From Rhodocyclaceae bacterium UBA1310 (lineage in GTDB: Bacteria > Pseudomonadota > Gammaproteobacteria > Burkholderiales > Rhodocyclaceae), in the NCBI GenBank assembly GCA_002307175.1, contig DBTS01000034.1, positions 18,222 to 82,221 of the forward strand: a stretch of DNA of 64,000 bases, written 5' to 3'. The position numbers were made by a program, and so were the translations under genes. The notes under the pieces were generated by a model. It had not been told where the DNA came from and did no database searches. It saw only the letters and a program-made list of their open reading frames with translations. Shown piece after piece: positions 25,201-33,098 of the stretch (position 1 is its first letter; every line of letters starts with the position of its first letter).

Positions 25201-25955
25201 TTGGCGCTCAAAGCAGCACGACGCTGTTGAATTCACGCCTGACGGCATCCTGTTCCAGTTGCGGCTCATTCTCTTCAGGTGCCGCCACAATCAGTGTGCC
25301 TCTTACTGTTGCCCGGGCATCCACAGTGGATGGGCCTTTCCCTGCAGCCCAATTCGGTTTGTCCGTGCTCGATTCCGATAGTGTTGGTGTGTACAGCCCC
25401 GACTACAATTGGGACCTCACCGGTGCAGCCGAAGGCAAGTTGCTCGGAGCTACCGCGCTGCGCTTTGGTCGCATGCGCCTCGAAAATGCCTATGGTTCCC
25501 CGCTGCTCAAGCTCAATGTGCCGGCCTATGCGCAATACTGGAACGGCACGAGTTTTCAGAAAAACACGGATGACAGTTGCACACAGCTCAGCGTGCCCAC
25601 AAGTTCGACAGTCACCGCCAGCACGGCGGCTGCGCTATATTGCAGTGGGGGAGTGGGCCTTTATGGCACTCTGGCGGGAGTTGCTGCCAGCATGAACGGG
25701 GTGGCGGCAGGTAGTACGGCCACGCTCAGCAGTGGCGATGCCAGTTTGTGGCTGAGCAAGCCATCGAATACCGGCGGCGGCTATCTTGATATTGTGCCAG
25801 CGGTTCCGGCCTACCTGAAATACAACTGGGATGGTGTTGCGAATTCGTGTGGGAGTTCGGTGGCTGGCGACATGTTTGACGATAACCCGCGTGCGCGGGT
25901 CCGCTTTGGTGTGCCGCGCAACGACAAGATCATCTATCTGCGCGAAGTTTATTGA
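22278..25955 (+). CDS. mshQ: MshQ, very large pilus-associated adhesin-like protein
   Basis: The 1225-residue protein has a signal peptide (cleavage likely after RARA, residue 23) and no membrane anchor. The N-terminal part (about 24-250) is Ser/Thr/Gly-rich and beta-strand-like. Residues about 252-510 look like a concanavalin-A/L-type lectin fold, with DNFNR, DGMAVILSD and GGWMGLGLDEYG. The rest (about 515-1225) resembles the DUF6701 C-terminal region typical of MshQ, with many paired cysteines. It starts with an ATGA overlap on mshP. MshQ is thought to act at the pilus tip or surface; a sugar-binding role is inferred only from the lectin-like segment. Confidence 0.82.
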   Translation: MRHWRVLAILCFVMLFLSWQARAAITVTNGTAAAQYGGSSLSLDTPSGTASGDVLVAQVSVAAGITITAPTGWSLVTSASTGSSNSNITQNIYYLNVSGTPASSYAWGIGGRSSQIAVGAMYAVHGANPADCASAATTNCAGAIQAGGGNQMTAPNIQSQPPTYPAQSLRMAFFGAANGDTYIGMNDSSATSGVGGRTGSGTNGVAINAEYYVMASDSNGGSESAYLYYGYSAGNAGSTLILTVQTLNLTCFSDNFNRTTGLGTDWGSAVVSGSFTPAIVSNRLRMTDTKTQESTAVSLQRLFPADGNYVQMTFKYYGYGGSGADGMAVILSDSSYTPQPGGFGGSLGYAPKASTGAAGFAGGWMGLGLDEYGNFSNKNDSGACASSATTCQTSALAQSVSIRGSRDTYYLVTGTKTLSPTVSNNTGHLYRVTVDSRTNSTANPQAYVTVERDTTGAGTSYTTLINAFNIAGATGQKAIPSNFILSLTGSTGDATNTHEIDDLNVCAKYMNAMTTINHYRFSINTTPLTCTPAAVTVTACMDANCTTTYTADKVTATLTATTTSANGDDGWVGGSTQTFSSGSTLYLRESTAGTYTIGVSGSTPSLPAFSTATSLCSINGSTYTAANCSAVTFADSGLLLTVPTQTSGVTSSGSSTFSVAAVKKSDSSLSCTPAFASTSRSVKFWSGYVSPSTGTKTLAVNGTAVGTSTAGATTQSLTFNSSGVATGLTLNYADAGQISLNAEYDGSATTSDRGLTMTGSSTFVVVPYKLCVDSTNTGWNCTASSTNAQTATNCSVFTSAGSPFNLRVTGKAYSSGITDACSLPTTPNYLQSAIPLTSAVYAPTGGAPGSLSAASIDITASGTATVSTTESEVGVFTLSATPASGAYFGQTAPSGSNVFGRFIPYGIQITSALVNRGDLTCSTASTFTYLGEPVTATVSLSAVNKAGGVTSNYTGSFARLPVSTASSLTSTGLAFGAQSSTTLLNSRLTASCSSCGSFSSGAATISVPLTVARASTVDGPFPAAQFGLSVLDSDSVGVYSPDYNWDLTGAAEGKLLGATALRFGRMRLENAYGSPLLKLNVPAYAQYWNGTSFQKNTDDSCTQLSVPTSSTVTASTAAALYCSGGVGLYGTLAGVAASMNGVAAGSTATLSSGDASLWLSKPSNTGGGYLDIVPAVPAYLKYNWDGVANSCGSSVAGDMFDDNPRARVRFGVPRNDKIIYLREVY

Positions 25956-26000
25956 GGAGGATATGCGTGAGCGTATTCAGAACAGAAAACGGGGGCCTGC

Positions 26001-26942
26001 ATGCTGTTTGACGTCAGTCGACGCTCGGCGCAGATGCCGGTAAGCATGGCGGCATTGCCCGGTTGCGCAGTGGGCGTGCAGTTGGCACGCAGCCCTGCCG
26101 GCGAGAAGCCTTGCCTGGGGCGGGTGCATCATGTTGCCAGCAATGCGCCGGCAACGGCCCGCCTTGATCTGCTGGCGCGGGGAATGCACCTGAGGAAAGT
26201 ACGTCTGGCGGTTTTGCTGGAAGGGGCGGATTATCAGTTTCTGCAGATTGAGCCGCCTGCCGTGCCGCCTGAAGAATTGAGCACCGCAGTGCGCTGGCAG
26301 GTGAAGGATCTGTTGCGCCAGCCGCTTGATCAGACAACGCTGGATGTGCTCCCTCCGGCGAGCTCTACGCCGCCGGGGCGGGTACAGACTGCCTGGGTGG
26401 TGGCTGCCGGGAATGTTCTGCTGCGCGAGCGCATGCTGCAATTCCGGGCCTATGATTCACAGGTGACGGTGATTGATGTGCCGGAGCTGGCGCAGCGCAA
26501 TCTGGCTGATTGTCTTGAGGAGCCGGGCCGGGCGACCGCCGTGCTGTCGATCAACTCTGCTGGTTGCCTGCTTACCGCAAGCCGTGCTGGCGAGCTCTTT
26601 TTTACACGCAACTTTGAGGTTTCCTCGCGCAGTCTGGCAGCCTCGCCTTCGGCGCGGCGCGATCAGTTTGATCGTCTGGTGCTTGAATTGCAGCGCTCGC
26701 TCGATGTGCTTGAACACCAGTATTCCTTTCTCTCGGTATCTACGCTCTGGCTGGCGCCATTTGCGCAATGCGAGGAATTGCTGAGCATGCTGATCGAGAA
26801 CTTATATGTCAGCGTCAAGGTCATCAATCTGGCCGAGATTTTCGATTGCAGCGATTGCCCGCTGCCGGAAGAGCCTGATCAGCAGGCGGCGCTGTTTCAC
26901 GTGCTGGGGCTGGCCCTGCGTGAGGCGGAGGCGATGCCATGA
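26001..26942 (+). CDS. mshI: MSHA biogenesis protein MshI (PilM-like)
   Basis: The 313-residue protein resembles MshI/PilM-type actin-like assembly factors: a degenerate nucleotide-binding fold with GVQLARS near residue 25, RWQVKDLL near 97 and LSINSAGCLLTASR near 180. It acts at the cytoplasmic face of the pilus platform, recruiting the PilN-like protein encoded next. The start is 45 bp after mshQ; a 26-codon frame with a better ribosome-binding site overlaps it (see findings). It overlaps the next gene by ATGA. Confidence 0.75.
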   Translation: MLFDVSRRSAQMPVSMAALPGCAVGVQLARSPAGEKPCLGRVHHVASNAPATARLDLLARGMHLRKVRLAVLLEGADYQFLQIEPPAVPPEELSTAVRWQVKDLLRQPLDQTTLDVLPPASSTPPGRVQTAWVVAAGNVLLRERMLQFRAYDSQVTVIDVPELAQRNLADCLEEPGRATAVLSINSAGCLLTASRAGELFFTRNFEVSSRSLAASPSARRDQFDRLVLELQRSLDVLEHQYSFLSVSTLWLAPFAQCEELLSMLIENLYVSVKVINLAEIFDCSDCPLPEEPDQQAALFHVLGLALREAEAMP

Positions 26943-27592
26943 GGCGCCACATCAATCTCGCCAATCCGGCGTTGCTGCCACCCAAACCGTTTTTCCAGTT
27001 CAACAGCATGATGCTGGCGCTAGGTGTGCTGTTTCTTGGGCTGTTGCTGATTTCCCTGTATATCAATGCTGCGCTCCGCGATTATGTGAAGCAGGCAGAT
27101 GGCATGCAAGCGGGGCTTACCGCGAAGCAGGGGCAGCTCGCGCAGGAGGCGAAGAACAATCCCCAGCGCAAGGGCGACCCGAATGTGGCCGCCCAGTTGG
27201 AGGCCATCCAGGTGCAGAAGGGGCTTCTGCAGCGTATCGATCAGACGCTGCAAGGTGGGCAGCAGCCTGATGGTGTGCACATCAGTTCGGAATATCTGGT
27301 GGCGCTTGCCTCCCAGCCGCTAAAAGGGGTGTGGCTTACGGGCATCCGGATCAATGGCAATGGCGTTACCCTGGATGGGCAGGCCGCGCAGGCCGCGGCT
27401 ATTCCGGCCGCCATCAAACAGATTGAAGGCTTATTGCCCTTCAAGGGGCAGCACTTTGCGGCATTCGAGGTGGCACATGATCAGCAGACGCAGGCACAGA
27501 CGCAAACCAATGGAAATGACGCGATGGCGCAGCCTGCGGATGTGTTGAGCTTCACGCTGTCGGCGACGGCTGCCAAGGAAGGCAACAAATGA
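26939..27592 (+). CDS. PilN-like inner-membrane assembly protein of the MSHA system
   Basis: The 217-residue protein has a short cytoplasmic N-terminus with the PilN-type INLANPALLPP motif (residues 5-15), one membrane helix (about 27-47), a coiled-coil-like stretch and a periplasmic ferredoxin-like domain. In type IV pilus systems PilN binds PilM through this INLL-type motif, which fits the neighbouring MshI. Both ends overlap neighbours by ATGA. It is sometimes named MshI2 in MSHA loci; I leave the symbol blank. Confidence 0.8.
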   Translation: MRRHINLANPALLPPKPFFQFNSMMLALGVLFLGLLLISLYINAALRDYVKQADGMQAGLTAKQGQLAQEAKNNPQRKGDPNVAAQLEAIQVQKGLLQRIDQTLQGGQQPDGVHISSEYLVALASQPLKGVWLTGIRINGNGVTLDGQAAQAAAIPAAIKQIEGLLPFKGQHFAAFEVAHDQQTQAQTQTNGNDAMAQPADVLSFTLSATAAKEGNK

Positions 27593-28272
27593 AAAAGGCA
27601 TGGTTGTATCTTGCAGACCGCTTCAATGCCTGCCAGCCGCGTGAGCGTGTAGCCCTGTTTTCAGCCCTTGCCGCCCTGCTGGTAGGGGGTTTTGTGCTGT
27701 TCGTCTTCAATCCTGCGTATGCCCGTTACCAGGCAGCGAAGATCTCCATGCAGGCAACCCAGGCGCAGCTCCGTGAAGTCGAAGCGGAACGCCTGGCTTT
27801 GCTGGTGGCCGCCAGCCAGGATCCGGATGCGCCGAAACGCAGCCAGATTGCTGCTGTGGAGAAGGATAACGCGGCAATGCGGCAGCGCATGCTGCAGGCC
27901 AACGAGGAACTGGTCAGTGCCCAGGAAATGACGGGCATCCTGCAGCAACTGATGGAAACACGCGGCGGGTTGGCGATGCTTTCGATGAAGACACTGCAGC
28001 CCGAAGACATGTTCGGCGATCCGAAGGCAAACGATAGCCGGGCGAGTCTGCCTGATGTCAATGGCGTGCCCATGAGCCTTTATCGGCATGGTCTGGAACT
28101 TACCGTGAGTGGCACGTATGCCGAGCTGGTGGCATATCTGCGGGTAGTGGAGGGTTTGCCGCGCAAGGTTCATGTGCAGGATGTGGCGATTCATACGAAT
28201 GCCTACCCCGTCGCCGAGATGAAGATCAGTCTGTATACCCTGAGTCTGGAGCGCACATGGCTGAGCATGTAA
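27589..28272 (+). CDS. mshJ: MSHA biogenesis protein MshJ (PilO/GspM-like)
   Basis: The 227-residue protein has one N-terminal membrane helix (about residues 25-45), a coiled coil (about 50-125) and a periplasmic ferredoxin-like domain with LELTVSGTYAELVAYLRVVE, typical of GspM/PilO/MshJ proteins. It is expected to pair with the PilN-like protein to align the inner-membrane platform with the secretin. It overlaps both neighbours. Confidence 0.8.
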   Translation: MKKAWLYLADRFNACQPRERVALFSALAALLVGGFVLFVFNPAYARYQAAKISMQATQAQLREVEAERLALLVAASQDPDAPKRSQIAAVEKDNAAMRQRMLQANEELVSAQEMTGILQQLMETRGGLAMLSMKTLQPEDMFGDPKANDSRASLPDVNGVPMSLYRHGLELTVSGTYAELVAYLRVVEGLPRKVHVQDVAIHTNAYPVAEMKISLYTLSLERTWLSM

Positions 28273-28826
28273 GGATGGTCAGGATACGCGTCGTGTTGTT
28301 CGGTGCGCTGTTTGGTGCACTCTTCGGCGCACTTGTCGCCGTGCCGGCATGGGCTGCTGACGTCCCGCCTGTCACGGTGCCTGTTGTTGTGCCTCCCGGT
28401 GGGGCAGCACACTCAGCAAATGTGCTGCCGAAAACAGCGGTCAGTGTTGTTCGGCAGCCGGAGCCCGGCTTGCCCTACGACCCGCTGCGCCCGCCCGCCA
28501 GCTTGTTGAAACAGCACGAGGCGCCGGCAGAGGCAAAGGAGCCGCCCCTGCAGCTGGAATCGCTGCAGAGCACCGGTACACGGCGTGTGGCTGTGATCAG
28601 CGGGCAACGGGTGATGGTCGGCCAAAGTGTGCGTGAGTACCGTGTGCTGAGCCTCGACAATCGTCAGGCTGTTTTGCAAGGGCCTCAGGGGCGCCTTGTG
28701 TTATGGCTGGTGCCGGCCCTGCATGGGCAGAGTGCAGTGGCGAAACCGGCGCAGACAGATGCAACAACAAAAGAATCAGCGGGCGTCAGTGAAAAGACTG
28801 CGCCTTCAATTGGAGAACGAAAATAA
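28257..28826 (+). CDS. mshK: MSHA biogenesis protein MshK (PilP-like)
   Basis: The 189-residue protein has a signal peptide containing a short repeat (GALFGALFGALV), a proline-rich linker and a small domain (about residues 90-155) like the PilP/GspC homology region: LESLQSTGTRRVAVISGQRV. MshK should bridge the inner-membrane MshJ/PilN pair and the MshL secretin. It starts within the end of mshJ and its stop overlaps the mshL start (TAATG). Confidence 0.7.
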   Translation: MAEHVRMVRIRVVLFGALFGALFGALVAVPAWAADVPPVTVPVVVPPGGAAHSANVLPKTAVSVVRQPEPGLPYDPLRPPASLLKQHEAPAEAKEPPLQLESLQSTGTRRVAVISGQRVMVGQSVREYRVLSLDNRQAVLQGPQGRLVLWLVPALHGQSAVAKPAQTDATTKESAGVSEKTAPSIGERK

Positions 28827-30553
28827 TGGATAAACGCACAGCCGGCAGCATGCTTGTGCTGCCTTTTCTGGTGGCGGCATGTGCCTCTTCCCATGTTCCT
28901 TACAGTCAGCCACAGGATGCCATCCGCAAAGAGATGTCTACGGCCACGTCGGCGGCGGAATCTGCCCCGGTGGCAGAAACGGGGGCACCCGCGCCAATCT
29001 ATCCGTCCTTGCGTCTGAATGTTCCGGGGGAAGCCGAGCGGGTGCTGGAGCCGCGTTTTGATCTGGTGGTCAATGATGCGCCGATACGCCAGGTGTTGCT
29101 CGGTATGGTGGCGGAAACACGTTACTCCATGCTGCTGCCACCCGATCTGGAAGGCAGTGTGACGGTCAGTCTCAAGAACGTGACGGTGCCTGATGCCATG
29201 TCGGTGCTCAGGCAGTTGTATGGCTACGAGTACCACATTGAGGGAAGCCGGGTGTTTGTTGATTCGCGTGCCATGCAGACACGAATCATGAGGATCAATT
29301 ACCTCAATGCCCAGCGCAAGGGTACCTCCGACATCCGCGTGATTTCCGGTTCGGTGGGTGACTCCAACAATGGCAACAGCGGGTCGTCCGGTAACAGCAA
29401 CAATAGCTCGGGGAGTTCCGGTACGACGCAGACCTCGTTTGCAGCGAGCAAGGTTTCCACAACTTCTGAGAGCGATTTCTGGGCCGATCTGGCGACTGCC
29501 GTGCAAACCATCGTTGGCGGGAAAGAAGGCCGCAGTGTGGTGGTGAGCCCGCAGAGCGGCGTGCTGGTGGTGCGTGCCACACCAACCGAGCTGGGCCAGG
29601 TGGAGCGCTTCCTGCAGGCGGCCCAGCTGTCGCTCGACAGGCAGGTGATCATTGAGGCGAAGATCGTTGAAGTGACCTTGTCAGCAAGCTTCCAATCCGG
29701 TATCAACTGGAGTGCCTTTGGTTCCGGCGTGGGCAACAACGGGCGTTTCTCGGTTGGGCAAGTGTCGCCGGGATCGACGATTTCGCGAGATGGTACGATG
29801 ACGCTGTCACCGATCTCGGGCACGGCACAGAGCAGTCTGGCGAACGCTTCCAGCGCAGCCGGGTCGATGTTCGGGATGATCCTGAGTACCGCCAACTTCA
29901 CCGCCGTACTCAATATGCTTGAAGAGCAGGGGCGTGTGCATGTGCTCTCCAGCCCACGCATCGCGACGCTGAACAATCAGAAGGCTGTGCTCAAGGTGGG
30001 GACGGATGATTTCTTCCTGACCGATATCAGCACGAACGCTTCGACCAATACCAACGGTTCCACTACGGTGACGCCGAAGCTCACGCTGCAGCCCTTCTTC
30101 TCCGGTATCCTGCTGGATGTGACGCCACAGATCGATGACATCGACAAGATCACCCTGCATGTGCACCCGATGGTCAGCAAGGTCAGCTCTGTGACGCAGG
30201 ACATTAACCTTGGTAGTCTCGGCGAATTCAAGTTGCCGCTGGCTTCCAGCGACGTCAGCGAGATGGATAGCGTGGTGCGTGCTCAGGATGGGCAAATGAT
30301 CGCGCTAGGCGGCCTGATCCGGCAGTATTCCGATGTGTCGGATTCGCAATTGCCGGGCTTGGGTGATATCCCTCTGGTGGGCAATCTGTTCAAGCAGAAA
30401 AGCCGTGATTCCGAGCGCCGCGAACTGGTGATCCTGCTGCGCCCGACAATCATCCAGTCTTCCTCAAGCTGGGCAGAGGATATCGGCGCCTCCAACACAC
30501 GCATGAATCGTCTGCTTGACGACAAGGGTGGCCCGGGGAGTCGTCCACAATGA
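28826..30553 (+). CDS. mshL: MSHA secretin MshL
   Basis: The 575-residue protein has a lipoprotein signal (lipobox VAAC, Cys near residue 19), an N0/STN-like domain (about 70-150), a Ser/Asn/Gly linker (about 175-200) and a secretin domain (about 235-565) with VLSSPRIATLNNQKAVLKVG and the C-terminal secretin signature VVRAQDGQMIALGGLI then PLVGNLFKQK. It forms the outer-membrane channel through which the pilus passes. The start overlaps the mshK stop and the end overlaps mshN (ATGA). Confidence 0.92.
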   Translation: MDKRTAGSMLVLPFLVAACASSHVPYSQPQDAIRKEMSTATSAAESAPVAETGAPAPIYPSLRLNVPGEAERVLEPRFDLVVNDAPIRQVLLGMVAETRYSMLLPPDLEGSVTVSLKNVTVPDAMSVLRQLYGYEYHIEGSRVFVDSRAMQTRIMRINYLNAQRKGTSDIRVISGSVGDSNNGNSGSSGNSNNSSGSSGTTQTSFAASKVSTTSESDFWADLATAVQTIVGGKEGRSVVVSPQSGVLVVRATPTELGQVERFLQAAQLSLDRQVIIEAKIVEVTLSASFQSGINWSAFGSGVGNNGRFSVGQVSPGSTISRDGTMTLSPISGTAQSSLANASSAAGSMFGMILSTANFTAVLNMLEEQGRVHVLSSPRIATLNNQKAVLKVGTDDFFLTDISTNASTNTNGSTTVTPKLTLQPFFSGILLDVTPQIDDIDKITLHVHPMVSKVSSVTQDINLGSLGEFKLPLASSDVSEMDSVVRAQDGQMIALGGLIRQYSDVSDSQLPGLGDIPLVGNLFKQKSRDSERRELVILLRPTIIQSSSSWAEDIGASNTRMNRLLDDKGGPGSRPQ

Positions 30554-31251
30554 AAGCTCATGTCTATTCCGGCCTGAAAAACCTGATACTGGTGGGGCTG
30601 CTGGGCACCGCCCTGGCGTGGGGGGCGGCTGCGCAGGCGGGAGCGCGTAAGCCGGTCCACACGGCACAGCATTCGCAATCTTCCGTGGCACCGCAGGATG
30701 CCTATACCCGCGCACTGGCTGCGCTGCGTGAAGGGCGGGTATCCGAGGCCCACGCACTGCTGCGGGAACGCTTGCGTGCGGCTCCGCAGGATATCGCGGC
30801 GAGCCGCCTGCTGGGCACACTGCTGATTGATGGCGGGCAGTTTGCCGAGGCTGCGTCTGTTCTGAGTGCGGCACAAACCCTGGCACCACAAAATCTCGAT
30901 GTGGCGCAGGCGCTGGCTCGCCTGCAGGTGGATGCCGGCGAATCCGGCATGGCGCTGCAGACGCTGGAGATGAGTGCTTCGCATGCGCAGGCCGATGGCC
31001 AGTATCTGGCTTTCATGGCAATGCTGGCGAGTCGCCTTGGGCAGAACGACCGGGCTCTCGATCTCTGGCAGCAGGCTGTGCATCTGAACCCGCAAGAGGG
31101 CGCATGGTGGCAGGCGCTTGCGCGTTTGCAGCAGGCAGCCGGCAATCGTGACGGTGCGCGCGACAGCTACGGGCGGGCGCTGGCCACGGCAAGTCTGGAT
31201 GATGCATCCCGGCGCGCCGTCAAAGCCGCGTTGCAGCAGTTGTCGCGCTGA
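30550..31251 (+). CDS. mshN: TPR-containing MSHA biogenesis protein MshN
   Basis: The 233-residue protein has an N-terminal membrane or signal segment (about residues 10-30) and about five TPR-like helical repeats (about 50-225), for example AYTRALAALREGRVSEAHAL and LLGTLLIDGGQFAEAASVL. TPR protein MshN is a component of known MSHA loci; in Vibrio it follows the ATPase gene mshM, which is missing here. It is the last gene of the cluster and converges on the leuE-like gene. Confidence 0.78.
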   Translation: MKAHVYSGLKNLILVGLLGTALAWGAAAQAGARKPVHTAQHSQSSVAPQDAYTRALAALREGRVSEAHALLRERLRAAPQDIAASRLLGTLLIDGGQFAEAASVLSAAQTLAPQNLDVAQALARLQVDAGESGMALQTLEMSASHAQADGQYLAFMAMLASRLGQNDRALDLWQQAVHLNPQEGAWWQALARLQQAAGNRDGARDSYGRALATASLDDASRRAVKAALQQLSR

Positions 31252-31287
31252 GATCCGGATGCTGCAGAAGCGCCAGTGCTGAATGCC

Positions 31288-31935
31288 TCAGCTCGCCAGG
31301 CGTGCGCCAAATCCGATGAAGAGCAGCCCTACCGCCGTGTTCAGGAATACCGAGATACGGCGGTTGCCCGACAGAGACTGGGCGAGGCGCACGCTCGCGC
31401 CCACCAAGGCAGCCAGATAGAGCATGCTCGCCGTTTCGACGATGCAGCCCAGGGCGAGAAAGCTCAAGCCCGGATAAGCGTAATTCGGGTCCACAAACTG
31501 CACGAAGAACGAAAGATAGAAAAAAATCGCCTTTGGGTTGAGCAGGCTGATCATAGTGGCTTTGCGCACCACGCAGAAAAAAGAGGTTTCTGCGACAGGC
31601 TTGAGCGAGGCTAGCAGGGATTGGCCGGCATTGCCCCGCAAGGAGCGGCGTGCATCAAGAAGAAGTTTGATCCCCAGAAAAGCCAGATAGGCCGCACCGC
31701 TCCAGCGCACCAGATGAAACAGAAGCGGGTGGGCGTGCAGAATGGAAGACGCCCCCGCCGCAGTGAGAATCATCAGAGCTGCGTCGCCGAGAAATATGCC
31801 CATGGCGCCTGCGTAGCCGAGGCGTGCACCGCCACGCGAGGAGACTGCCAGTACGTACAGGGAGTTCGGGCCGGGCAGCAGAACGATGGCTATCGTTCCT
31901 GCAAGGAAAACGCCGAGATCGGTAATGCCAAACAT
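31288..31935 (-). CDS. leuE: LysE/RhtB-family amino acid exporter, LeuE-like
   Basis: The 215-residue membrane protein has six hydrophobic segments and the LysE/RhtB N-terminal signature IAIVLLPGPNSLYVL (about residues 14-28). The opening MFGITDLGVFLAG resembles LeuE, which exports leucine and related amino acids. I chose the ATG at 31935 because the 45 codons upstream are not hydrophobic and have no homology. The gene converges on mshN. The exact substrate is uncertain within the family. Confidence 0.82.
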   Translation of the reverse strand: MFGITDLGVFLAGTIAIVLLPGPNSLYVLAVSSRGGARLGYAGAMGIFLGDAALMILTAAGASSILHAHPLLFHLVRWSGAAYLAFLGIKLLLDARRSLRGNAGQSLLASLKPVAETSFFCVVRKATMISLLNPKAIFFYLSFFVQFVDPNYAYPGLSFLALGCIVETASMLYLAALVGASVRLAQSLSGNRRISVFLNTAVGLLFIGFGARLAS

Positions 31936-32721
31936 TCCGGAATCCTGCAAATCAAACGCGCAATTGCGCCACAATTGACAGTCTAGCGCAATCCGTTCAA
32001 CAGGATATCGGCAGCATTTCGGGTTGATTTCATTCAATTCGGAGGACTGGCGCGCCAATGTTGACCTCACGTGGCGCAGTTCCGTTCACACTCTACTGCC
32101 CTACGAAAAACGTTTGGCTTGCCGATCCCATCCCCAAAATCCCTGCCTGTGCCAACGAGGTTTTCCCGTCTCCAGCTGTAAGAGGGGTCGCAGATTTTCC
32201 AGAATCCCGAGGCCGTCGCTAAGTCCGGGATGTCTGAATGCCTCGTGGTGGGAGTGCTGGTCATCGACGGACAGGGAAGTCGCTTCGTTCCGTCTGGCGC
32301 TTCTTGGTATGCTTATGTAATTTTGATTGGCGCGTAATACGTGTTTTACGGGTGACGGAATTGCTGCCGGGATAGTGTAAGGATGGTGGAAGAATAGTGG
32401 AAATTGTAAAACTACGATTTTTATTATCTATAAAATTCAGGGAGATGAAGGTCTTACGTTGATCGGAAGAAAGGCTCCGATGAGAAGGAAAAGTGTTCCG
32501 TCCATCGATGATGGGGGATATCGTAACGCCGCTATTGCTGTTGGCAAGGTAACATCAGCGCTTGCCGTTGGAGAACCTGACAAAATGGTTTCGGGATCGC
32601 CGTGCGTTCTCTTCTCGCCGGCCCGGATTCATGCCCTGGATTCATTTTGCCAGATGCTTTTAACCTTAACGCTTTGCCACCTGCCAATTGAATTGTCGGT
32701 GGAAGGCAGAACGGAGGCTAC
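31936..32721. other. Intergenic region without a recognised gene
   Basis: These 786 bp lie between the divergent leuE-like gene and the 99-residue protein gene. An open frame from about 32459 ends in an ATGA overlap with the next gene, but its composition is not protein-like. The segment around 32330-32450 is AT-rich and may hold the promoter for the downstream gene. No repeat or RNA was recognised. Confidence 0.5.
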
Positions 32722-33021
32722 ATGAAAGATTTTTTCAGAAACCTGTTTGGCATTCGCCAGCGGCGCAAGGGTTTGCCAGTCACACCGCCGCCCAAGGTTG
32801 GGGCAAGTGTCATTCGTAATGGAGCACGCATCAAGATTGTGCAGCCCTGTGATTCCGAGCTGTGGGACTGGCTGCTGCTCATGGGGTGGCGCGTCAACCC
32901 TGTGCGCAATGATCGGCGCACCTATCTCAATCTCCCCAAGGAAACCATCAACCGCCTGCGCATTGCCGACGCAGAGCAGCGAGGTCGTATTCTTGAGGAA
33001 CTGTTGGAAATGGCGAAGTAA
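32722..33021 (+). CDS. Small conserved-looking protein of unknown function (99 residues)
   Basis: I do not recognise a family. The gene has a perfect ribosome-binding site (GGAGG, 7 bp before the ATG) and normal codon use. The basic N-terminus (FRNLFGIRQRRKG) is followed by a compact region with WDWLLLMGWRVNPVRNDRR and a helical C-terminus ending in EELLEMAK. There is no signal peptide or membrane helix, so it is cytoplasmic and perhaps nucleic-acid or protein binding by charge. It is convergent with the DUF2252 gene. Confidence 0.7.
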   Translation: MKDFFRNLFGIRQRRKGLPVTPPPKVGASVIRNGARIKIVQPCDSELWDWLLLMGWRVNPVRNDRRTYLNLPKETINRLRIADAEQRGRILEELLEMAK

Positions 33022-33098
33022 GCTCTGCTCTGTGCCGGTGGCAATTCTCATGCCGCCGTTTCCTGCACGATTTCACGAGTGCGGGTTTGAGGGATGCC

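Noticed and set aside
32459..32725. Open frame of 88 codons ending with an ATGA overlap on the 99-residue gene
   Set aside because: The overlap looks operon-like, but the frame starts with TTG, has no ribosome-binding site and its composition does not look like a protein.
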